Shown: piece after piece, positions 13,029-18,602 of the stretch | Position numbering within the stretch: position 1 is the stretch's first letter | How the letters are laid out: every line of letters begins with the position of its first letter | From: DASXYU01 sp036502295 | Lineage (GTDB): Bacteria; Actinomycetota; Actinomycetes; Mycobacteriales; Jatrophihabitantaceae | Direction of reading: 5' to 3' | DNA: 18,602 nucleotides | Assembly: GCA_036502295.1 (NCBI GenBank) | Contig: DASXYU010000012.1 | Location: forward strand, 1 to 18,602 | Translations under genes and position numbers: made by a program | The notes under the pieces: model-generated | What the model saw: only the letters and a program-made list of their open reading frames with translations | What the model was told of the DNA's origin: nothing | Database searches by the model: none

Positions 13029-13645
13029 GCAGGCTCGAATCGATTTCGCCCTCCGGGCGAGTAGGCAGGGTTGAGCGCGCGACGAAGGAGACGAAGGTTC
13101 TCGTCGAGATCGACCTCGACGGAACCGGGCGCACCGACGTCAGCACCGGCATCGGCTTCTATGACCACATGCTTTCCAGCTTCGGCAAGCACGGCCTCTT
13201 CGACCTCACCGTGCACGTCGAGGGCGACCTGCACATCGATGCCCACCACACCGTGGAGGACGCCGCCATCGCCCTCGGTCAGGCCTTCGCGCAGGCCGCC
13301 GGCGACAAGGCCGGCACGCGCCGCTTCGGCGACGCCGTGATCCCGATGGACGAGGCCCTCGTCTCTGCCGCCGTCGATCTTTCGGGACGTCCGTACCTGG
13401 TGCACAACGAGCCGTCCGGGGCGCCGCCGAAGATCGGCCCCGACTACGCCACCACGCTGACGAAGCACGTCTTCGAGTCGTTCACGTACCACGCTGCCGT
13501 GGCGCTGCACATCAACGTGCAGGGCGGCCGCGACTGGCACCACATCACCGAGGCGCAGTACAAGGCCGTCGCCCGCGCGCTGCGCGACGCGGCGGAGTAC
13601 GACCCGCGCGTGCACGGCGTGCCGAGCACCAAGGGCGTGCTCTGA
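13025..13645 (+). CDS. hisB: Imidazoleglycerol-phosphate dehydratase
   Basis: A 206-residue manganese-dependent dehydratase that converts imidazole-glycerol phosphate to imidazole-acetol phosphate. The signature metal-binding segments are present: DVSTGIGFYDHMLSSFGKHG, DLHIDAHHTVEDAAIALGQA, and DWHHITEAQYKAVARALRDA. It is the monofunctional form; there is no histidinol-phosphate phosphatase domain, as is normal outside enterobacteria. ATG 13025 overlaps the hisC stop by 4 bp. It is followed by the only non-overlapping junction of the operon, a 65-bp gap holding a palindromic repeat. Confidence 0.96.
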   Translation: MSRLESISPSGRVGRVERATKETKVLVEIDLDGTGRTDVSTGIGFYDHMLSSFGKHGLFDLTVHVEGDLHIDAHHTVEDAAIALGQAFAQAAGDKAGTRRFGDAVIPMDEALVSAAVDLSGRPYLVHNEPSGAPPKIGPDYATTLTKHVFESFTYHAAVALHINVQGGRDWHHITEAQYKAVARALRDAAEYDPRVHGVPSTKGVL

Positions 13646-13696
13646 CGGTGGTTGAGCTCCCCCGCGAGCGGGCGGTACCCCGAGTCGAAACCACCG
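13646..13696. repeat. Composite palindromic repeat between hisB and hisH
   Basis: Outer arms CGGTGGTT (13646-13653) and AACCACCG (13689-13696) enclose an inner hairpin CCCGC-GA-GCGGG (13661-13672). The ends match the element at 9786-9808 (GGTTGAGCT...TCGAAACC). The core (13657-13683) matches 4164-4190 at 23 of 27 positions. It begins right after the hisB stop and ends 14 bp before the hisH start, just ahead of the hisH ribosome site GAGGT (13698-13702). Confidence 0.75.
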
Positions 13697-13710
13697 CGAG
13701 GTAGACGGTC

Positions 13711-14340
13711 GTGAAGAAGGTTGTTGTCCTCGATTACGGGTCGGGGAACCTACGCTCGGCGCAGCGCGCGGTCGAGCGCGTCGGGGCGAGCGTCGAGGTC
13801 ACTGCTGACGCGGCGGCGGCGCGGAGTGCCGACGGTCTCATCGTTCCGGGCGTGGGTGCGTACGCCGCGTGCATGGCAGGCATCGATGCCGTCGGGGCGC
13901 GCGAGATCATCGCCGACTTCCTCGCCTCGGGACGTCCTCTGCTGGGGATCTGCGTGGGCATGCAGGTGCTCTTCGACTCCGGCGACGAGCACGGAGTGCA
14001 CACCGAAGGGCTCGGCGTCCTCACCGGCAGTGTCAGCACGCTGACCGCGCCGATCCTGCCGCACATGGGCTGGAACACGGTCAGCGCACCGCGCACCTCC
14101 CACCTCTTCGCCGGTCTCGATCCGCAGACCCGCTTCTACTTCGTGCACTCCTACGCGGCGCGCCCTGACACCCTTGGCGACACGGCCGGCGTAGTGACGC
14201 TCGCGGAGCACGGCGAACCCTTCGTCGCCGCCATCGAGGACGGCGGTCCGCACGGGACTGTGAGCGCGACCCAGTTCCACCCCGAGAAGTCCGGCGACGC
14301 CGGGGCCGTGCTGCTGCGCAACTGGCTGGACCAGCTGTGA
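13711..14340 (+). CDS. hisH: Imidazole glycerol phosphate synthase, glutaminase subunit
   Basis: A 209-residue class I glutamine amidotransferase that supplies ammonia to HisF. The opening VVVLDYGSGNLRSAQRAVERVG and GVGAYAACM are typical of HisH. The catalytic triad is visible: Cys81 in LGICVGMQVLFDSG and H190/E192 in ATQFHPEKSGDAG. The start is GTG 13711, with GAGGT 8 nt upstream. Unlike its neighbours it does not overlap the upstream gene, being separated from hisB by the palindromic repeat. Its TGA overlaps the GTG of the small membrane-protein gene by 4 bp. Confidence 0.96.
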   Translation: MKKVVVLDYGSGNLRSAQRAVERVGASVEVTADAAAARSADGLIVPGVGAYAACMAGIDAVGAREIIADFLASGRPLLGICVGMQVLFDSGDEHGVHTEGLGVLTGSVSTLTAPILPHMGWNTVSAPRTSHLFAGLDPQTRFYFVHSYAARPDTLGDTAGVVTLAEHGEPFVAAIEDGGPHGTVSATQFHPEKSGDAGAVLLRNWLDQL

Positions 14341-14669
14341 GTAGGCAACGCGCGGTGGCCCGCGCAGCACGCGAGGCGCAGACAGCCGCCGAGCGGGATG
14401 CCCGGCAGCAGGAACGCGAACGACAGGCGGCGTCTCGTGCCAGGCAGGAGTCCCGCAGCAGGCTGTGGCGGCGGGTTCGGATCTGGCAGCGCATGCCGTC
14501 CAGCCGCAGGCGCGACACCGGCAAACTCCTCGGCGCCACCGTTCTGGTCGTCCTCGTCCTCGCCTATACCTTCACCCGCTCGGTAAAGGTCGTCGTCGGT
14601 GTGGCGTTCATCCTGCTGATCGCCAGCCCGGTGTTGATCAAGTTCTCCTTCGATAGAGGTCGACGATGA
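14337..14669 (+). CDS. Small membrane protein of unknown function inside the his operon
   Basis: A 110-residue protein. Residues 1-60 are highly charged and Arg/Ala/Gln-rich (RAAREAQTAAERDARQQER), probably helical and cytoplasmic. Two closely spaced hydrophobic segments follow, about residues 62-79 (GKLLGATVLVVLVLAYTF) and 84-103 (KVVVGVAFILLIASPVLIKF), then a short basic tail. I recognise no enzymatic motif and no link to histidine synthesis. It overlaps hisH (GTGA) and priA (ATGA) by 4 bp each, so it is translated as part of the operon. High-GC third positions and these tight overlaps support it as a real gene. I recall comparable small proteins between hisH and hisA in other Propionibacteriales. 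Confidence 0.8.
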   Translation: MSRQRAVARAAREAQTAAERDARQQERERQAASRARQESRSRLWRRVRIWQRMPSSRRRDTGKLLGATVLVVLVLAYTFTRSVKVVVGVAFILLIASPVLIKFSFDRGRR

Positions 14670-15394
14670 GTCTCGTTCTGCTGCCCGCCGTCGATGTCGC
14701 CGACGGACAGGCGGTCCGCCTCGTGCAGGGCGAAGCCGGCTCGGAGACCTCCTACGGCGATCCGCTCGCCGCGGCGCTGGAGTGGCAGAGCGGGGGAGCG
14801 GAGTGGGTGCACCTGGTGGACCTCGACGCGGCCTTCGGACGAGGCAGCAACCGCGAACTGCTCGCCGACGTCGTCGGGCGCCTCGATGTGTCGGTCGAGC
14901 TCTCCGGCGGCATCCGCGACGACGCCTCGCTGGAGGCGGCACTGGCTACCGGCGCCGCACGGGTGAACCTCGGCACTGCCGCGCTCGAGTCCCCCGACTG
15001 GGTGCGCACCGCGATCGCGAAGTACGGCGACAAGATCGCAGTCGGTCTCGACGTCCGCGGTACCACACTCGCCGCCCGCGGCTGGACGAAGGAGGGTGGC
15101 GACCTCTGGGAGACGATGGCGCGCCTGGATGCGGACGGCTGCACCCGCTACGTCGTCACCGACGTCAACAAGGACGGCACCCTCACCGGCCCCAACCTGC
15201 CGCTGCTCACCGACGTCCTCGGCAGGACGAACGCCGAGGTGGTCGCCAGCGGCGGTGTCTCGAGCATCGAGGACCTCATCGCCATCGGGGGCGTCCGCAC
15301 CGATGCTGGCAGGACGGTCGAGGGATCGATCGTCGGCAAGGCCCTCTACGCGGGCAAGTTCACCCTCCCCGAAGCGCTGGCAGCGGTGCGATGA
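14666..15394 (+). CDS. priA: Phosphoribosyl isomerase A (HisA/TrpF-type, PriA)
   Basis: A 242-residue TIM-barrel isomerase converting ProFAR to PRFAR. In actinobacteria the PriA form usually also performs the TrpF step of tryptophan synthesis. The opening LLPAVDVADGQAVRLVQGEAGSETSYGDP has the PriA-type loop and the catalytic Asp10. LSGGIRDDASLEAAL, ARVNLGTAALE and VGLDVRG are phosphate and core motifs, RGWT is a PriA-type loop, and VTDVNKDGTLTGPN carries the second acid residue region. Whether it has TrpF activity cannot be seen here, since the presence of a separate trpF is unknown. ATG 14666 and the stop both overlap their neighbours by 4 bp. Confidence 0.93.
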   Translation: MSLVLLPAVDVADGQAVRLVQGEAGSETSYGDPLAAALEWQSGGAEWVHLVDLDAAFGRGSNRELLADVVGRLDVSVELSGGIRDDASLEAALATGAARVNLGTAALESPDWVRTAIAKYGDKIAVGLDVRGTTLAARGWTKEGGDLWETMARLDADGCTRYVVTDVNKDGTLTGPNLPLLTDVLGRTNAEVVASGGVSSIEDLIAIGGVRTDAGRTVEGSIVGKALYAGKFTLPEALAAVR

Positions 15395-16164
15395 CGGTTG
15401 CTGTCCGGGTGATCCCGTGTCTCGACGTCGACAAGGGGCGCGTGGTGAAGGGTGTGAACTTCGCGGGACTCCGCGACGCCGGTGACCCCGTCGAACTCGC
15501 CGCCCGCTACGACGCCCAGGGCGCCGACGAACTCACCTTCCTCGACATCACCGCCAGCTCCTCGGGACGCGAGACCACCTACGAGGTGGTGCGCCGCACC
15601 GCCGAGCAGGTCTTCATCCCGCTCACCGTCGGCGGCGGGGTCCGCTCGGTCGGCGACGTCGACGCGCTGCTACGGGCAGGGGCCGACAAGATCGGCGTCA
15701 ACACCGCCGCCATCACCCGTCCTGAACTGCTGAACGAGATCGCCGAGCGCTTCGGGCGGCAGGTGCTCGTCCTCTCGGTCGATGCACGCCGGGTGAAGGA
15801 CGGTGAAGCGCCGACGCCGAGCGGGTTCGAGGTCACCACCCACGGCGGACGACAGGGCACCGGCATCGACGCCGTCGCCTGGGCCCGCGAAGCGGCCGAC
15901 CGCGGCGCCGGGGAGATCCTGCTCAACTCCATGGACGCCGACGGCACGAAGGACGGCTACGACCTGACGTTGATCCACCTGGTCCGTGCGGCGGTCGACG
16001 TCCCGGTGATCGCCAGCGGCGGCGCGGGCAAGGTCGAGGATTTCCTCCCCGCCGTGCAGGCGGGTGCCGATGCCGTCCTCGCGGCCAGCGTCTTCCACTT
16101 CGGGGACCTCACCGTGGGTGTCGTGAAATCGGCGCTCGCCACCGGCGGCATCTGCGTCCGCTAG
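15391..16164 (+). CDS. hisF: Imidazole glycerol phosphate synthase, cyclase subunit
   Basis: A 257-residue TIM-barrel protein that, with HisH, makes imidazole-glycerol phosphate and AICAR from PRFAR and ammonia. The family start VRVIPCLDVDKGRVVKGVNF contains the catalytic Asp12. LTVGGGVRSVGDVDALLRAGADKIGVNTAA is the phosphate-binding segment, and LSVDARR holds the second catalytic Asp131. GEILLNSMDADGTKDGYD and VPVIASGGAGKVEDF complete the set. ATG 15391 overlaps the priA stop (ATGA). It is the last his gene in this cluster; no hisI or hisE follows within the window. Confidence 0.97.
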   Translation: MTVAVRVIPCLDVDKGRVVKGVNFAGLRDAGDPVELAARYDAQGADELTFLDITASSSGRETTYEVVRRTAEQVFIPLTVGGGVRSVGDVDALLRAGADKIGVNTAAITRPELLNEIAERFGRQVLVLSVDARRVKDGEAPTPSGFEVTTHGGRQGTGIDAVAWAREAADRGAGEILLNSMDADGTKDGYDLTLIHLVRAAVDVPVIASGGAGKVEDFLPAVQAGADAVLAASVFHFGDLTVGVVKSALATGGICVR

Positions 16165-16166
16165 CG

Positions 16167-16192
16167 GTTGTCAGAGGGGACGGGACGACAAC
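16167..16192. terminator. Weak hairpin after hisF
   Basis: GTTGTC (16167-16172) can pair with GACAAC (16187-16192) around a 14-nt loop, starting 2 bp after the hisF stop. The stem is short and has no T-run, so this is only a candidate end for the his operon transcript. Confidence 0.3.
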
Positions 16193-16336
16193 GGCATCCG
16201 ACACATCAGTGGAGACTCTGAGAGATCCCTAGCCAGCCCACAGCTAGTACCTATCTTGGTTGGGCAAGATTCGCACAGGTTCCGCCCAGTAGGGTCCTAG
16301 AACCGGATGAATCGCTATGAATCGACGGTGAAGAGC

Positions 16337-17050
16337 ATGAGTGCAGCTGCAGGTGCCCCACGGACCAAGCGTCGTGTCCTGGTGGTCGACGACGAAGAGA
16401 ACGTCACCCACCTGGTATCGAGCGCACTGCGCTTCGACGGCTTCGAGACGGTCACCGCAGACAGCGGTAGTGCAGCGCTGGCCAAGGTTGCCGAAACCGA
16501 CCCCGACCTCATCGTCCTCGACGTGATGATGCCCGGCATCGATGGGCTGGGCGTGCTGCAGAACCTGCGCTCGGCCGGCTCGCAGGTGCCGGTCATCTTC
16601 CTCACCGCCCGGGACGCCGCCACCGACCGCATCGGTGGCCTGCGTGCCGGCGCCGACGACTACGTGGTGAAGCCGTTCAGCATCGAGGAGCTCCTTGCGC
16701 GCGTGCACGCCGTCCTGCGCCGCAGCAACCCCGACGACGCCCGTGAAGGCGTGCTGCGCATCGCGGACCTCGAACTCGACGAGAACAGCCACGAGGTGAC
16801 GCGCGGCGACGTCGAGGTGCACCTCACCGCCACCGAGTTCGAACTGCTCCGCTACCTGATGCGCAACGAGCGCGTCGTCCTCTCCAAGACCCAGATCCTC
16901 GACCGGGTGTGGAAGTACGACTTCAACGGCCAGAGCAACATCGTCGAGCTCTACATCGGCTACCTGCGCAAGAAGATCGACTCGGTCGACCCGAAGCTCA
17001 TCCACACCGTGCGGGGCGCGGGCTACGTCATCAAGGCCCCTCGTAACTAA
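16337..17050 (+). CDS. OmpR/PhoB-family response regulator
   Basis: A two-domain DNA-binding regulator of 237 residues from this start. The receiver domain has the acidic pair in VLVVDDEENV, the phosphoryl-accepting D62 in LIVLDVMMPGIDG, the conserved Thr in VIFLTARDA and the Lys in YVVKPFSIEELLARV. A winged-helix output domain follows (LTATEFELLRYLMRNERVVLSKTQIL, then VELYIGYLRKKID and TVRGAGYVI). ATG 16337 is preferred: it leaves 13 residues before the first strand and has GGTG 6 nt upstream. ATG 16307 and GTG 16328 are in-frame alternatives. It is followed by its sensor kinase after 53 bp. The signal and target genes cannot be told from sequence; placement beside the his operon may be incidental. 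Confidence 0.94.
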   Translation: MSAAAGAPRTKRRVLVVDDEENVTHLVSSALRFDGFETVTADSGSAALAKVAETDPDLIVLDVMMPGIDGLGVLQNLRSAGSQVPVIFLTARDAATDRIGGLRAGADDYVVKPFSIEELLARVHAVLRRSNPDDAREGVLRIADLELDENSHEVTRGDVEVHLTATEFELLRYLMRNERVVLSKTQILDRVWKYDFNGQSNIVELYIGYLRKKIDSVDPKLIHTVRGAGYVIKAPRN

Positions 17051-17103
17051 CCTGTGTCGCTGGCCCGTAGCTAGCGCATAGGTAGTCGCGTCAGTCTGTA
17101 GTC

Positions 17104-18555
17104 GTGCGTCGTTTCATTCCGCGCAGCCTCACTGGGCGTTTGGTCACCGGTGCTGTTGCCCTCGTCCTGATCGTCGTTCTCGGGATCGGCGCAGGCACAT
17201 ATTTCTGGTTGCGCTCGTTCCTCTTCGACCGCCTCGACCAGCAGTTGAGCTCCACCGCCTCGACGAGTTCGATGCAGGACGTCTTCAACGGCACCGTCTC
17301 CACAGGCGGAGTCCGCGCGCCTCAGCTCATCTACGCCATCGCGATCAGGTTCGACGGGCAGGCGATCCCTCCCAAACCGAGCGGTTCGGTCGAGACGCTC
17401 AATCTCGCCGCCGAGGACCTTGAGCGTCTGGCGCAGCGTTCGAGTCAGGCAGCGATCACGACGCACAACAGCGCGGGCGTGCAGCTGCGCATCACGGTGC
17501 GGAGTTTCCTTTTCAACGGAGTCCCCGCGAAGTTCATCGTTGGACTGTCGACCGAGGAGGCCGACAGGACGCTCGACCGGCTCATCAAGCTTGAGCTGAT
17601 CATCGGACTCGCGGCGTTGGTGGTCGCCTTCGTTGCGACCCGCGCCGGCGTGCGTTTCGGGCTGCGGCACCTGCTCCGTGTCTCGCAGACGGCGAAAGAG
17701 GTTGCCACCGAACTCAAGGATCAGGGCAAGGGCCTCGATCGCCGCGTCGAGGTACACGACCCCGGCACGGAGGTCGGTGAGCTCGCCGACTCGATGAACA
17801 CGCTGCTCGCGACCTACGAGACGGAGTACGCCGCGCGGCTGGCGAGCGAGCAGCGGATGCGGCAGTTCCTTGCCGACGCCTCGCACGAACTGCGGACCCC
17901 GCTCACCTCGATTCGCGGCTACGCCGAACTCGCCCGCATGCAGCAGGCGTACAGCACTCATGACACTGACGACGCCGACTCTGAAGACGCCGACGCCGCA
18001 GCGGACAACCTCGCGCGAATCGAATCCGAAGGCACACGCATGTCGCGCCTCGTCGACGACCTGCTGATCCTGGCGCGCACCGACGGCGGCGCCGTGCCCG
18101 ACTTCGTCGCCGTCGATATGGCCAACCTCGTCGACGATGTGGTCACGGGCGTCGAGGCCGCGTTCCCCGGTCGCGGCATCGAGCAGCAAGTGCCCACCGG
18201 ACTCACCGTGCGGGGCGACCCCGACCAGTTACTGCGGGTGCTGCGCAATCTCGTCACCAATGCCGCGCTCTACACCCGCCCTGACGGACCGATCCTGGTG
18301 CGCGCTCACGCCGAAGCAGCTGGCGTCACCGTTCAGGTTCTCGACTCCGGCCCCGGCCTGCCTCCCGAGGAGGCGGCCCACGTCTTCGAACGTTTCTGGC
18401 GCGCGAACAAGGCGAGGACGAGCACCAGCGGAGGTACCGGATTGGGGCTGTCGATCGTCTCCTCCATCGTGGCCGCGCACGGCGGCACCGTCCGATTCGA
18501 CAGCGCGGTGGAGACCGGCAGCACCGCCACGGTCTGGCTTCCGTCAAGTCGGTAG
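17104..18555 (+). CDS. Membrane sensor histidine kinase (HAMP-HisKA-HATPase)
   Basis: A 483-residue partner of the preceding regulator. TM1 is at about residues 14-36, an extracytoplasmic sensing region runs from about 40 to 155, and TM2 is at about 160-182. A HAMP linker (about 183-240) and a dimerisation domain with the phospho-accepting H261 in FLADASHELRTPLTSIRGYAEL follow. The ATPase domain carries the N box (NLVTNAALYT, N382 and N386), G1 (DSGPGLPPEEAAHVFERFWR, D414) and G2 (GGTGLGLSIV, from G443). An acidic, repeat-like stretch (about residues 282-301, Asp/Ala-rich) sits in the turn between the two helices of the dimerisation domain. The start is GTG 17104, without a strong ribosome site. 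Confidence 0.94.
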   Translation: MRRFIPRSLTGRLVTGAVALVLIVVLGIGAGTYFWLRSFLFDRLDQQLSSTASTSSMQDVFNGTVSTGGVRAPQLIYAIAIRFDGQAIPPKPSGSVETLNLAAEDLERLAQRSSQAAITTHNSAGVQLRITVRSFLFNGVPAKFIVGLSTEEADRTLDRLIKLELIIGLAALVVAFVATRAGVRFGLRHLLRVSQTAKEVATELKDQGKGLDRRVEVHDPGTEVGELADSMNTLLATYETEYAARLASEQRMRQFLADASHELRTPLTSIRGYAELARMQQAYSTHDTDDADSEDADAAADNLARIESEGTRMSRLVDDLLILARTDGGAVPDFVAVDMANLVDDVVTGVEAAFPGRGIEQQVPTGLTVRGDPDQLLRVLRNLVTNAALYTRPDGPILVRAHAEAAGVTVQVLDSGPGLPPEEAAHVFERFWRANKARTSTSGGTGLGLSIVSSIVAAHGGTVRFDSAVETGSTATVWLPSSR

Positions 18556-18579
18556 CAGGAGTGGGGAAGAATTGGCCGC

Positions 18580-18602
18580 ATGCCGTCCCACGCTCCCTCT
18601 GA
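18580..18602 (+). CDS. Possible start of a further gene (cut by window edge)
   Basis: An ATG 25 bp after the kinase stop opens a frame MPSHAPS that runs off the window. GGGGAAGAA lies about 10 nt upstream and could be a ribosome site. Seven codons are too few to identify a product or even confirm a gene. Confidence 0.25.

Noticed and set aside
14782..15390. Upstream extension of the hisF frame through priA
   Set aside because: The frame is open by chance; it reads as Arg-rich nonsense until ATG 15391, where HisF homology begins.

Overview
The window is high-GC actinobacterial chromosome carrying mostly conserved housekeeping genes. The gene set and order are ileS / DUF167 / DksA-like / lspA / rluD-type synthase / L,D-transpeptidase / dnaE1 / two membrane proteins / LON-domain protein / hisD-C-B-H-x-priA-F / two-component pair. 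Together with a PriA-type hisA and several start codons that look leaderless, this points to Actinomycetota. The combination (DksA-like gene before lspA, a small membrane protein between hisH and hisA, and palindromic GGTT..TCGAAACC-type repeats) fits Propionibacteriales best, but that is an inference from gene order and remembered relatives. No rRNA, tRNA, CRISPR array, insertion sequence or prophage gene was found.

Layout. 1-707 (minus): 5' part of ileS, cut by the window edge. 801-1076: small DUF167 protein, divergent from ileS. 1201-3885: a DksA/TraR-type protein with a long Lys/Ala/Pro tail, then lspA and an RluA-family pseudouridine synthase that overlaps lspA by 4 bp; a large hairpin begins at the synthase stop codon. 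3981-4850: membrane-anchored L,D-transpeptidase. 4851-5131: the longest gap (281 bp), with no convincing gene. 5132-8677: replicative DNA polymerase III alpha with a complete PHP metal site, followed by a hairpin. 8764-9842: two overlapping genes for small membrane proteins. 9816-10535 (minus): LON substrate-binding-domain protein, convergent with them and divergent from hisD. 10573-16164: histidine operon in which every junction overlaps by 4 bp except hisB/hisH, where a palindromic repeat forms the only gap. 16337-18555: OmpR-type response regulator and HAMP-type sensor kinase. An ATG near the right edge may begin another gene.

How the genes relate. ileS, dnaE, lspA and the pseudouridine synthase serve translation, replication, lipoprotein maturation and RNA modification. 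The his genes cover IGP synthase (HisF plus HisH), ProFAR isomerisation (PriA), IGP dehydration (HisB), transamination (HisC) and final oxidation (HisD); hisG, hisE, hisI and the phosphatase are not in the window.

No clearly new multi-gene system is visible. The most distinctive points are the histone-like tail and Cys-to-Asp zinc-site change in the DksA-like protein, and three related short repeats: one inside the L,D-transpeptidase coding sequence, one forming the end of a membrane-protein gene, and one in the his operon whose core matches the first at 23 of 27 positions.
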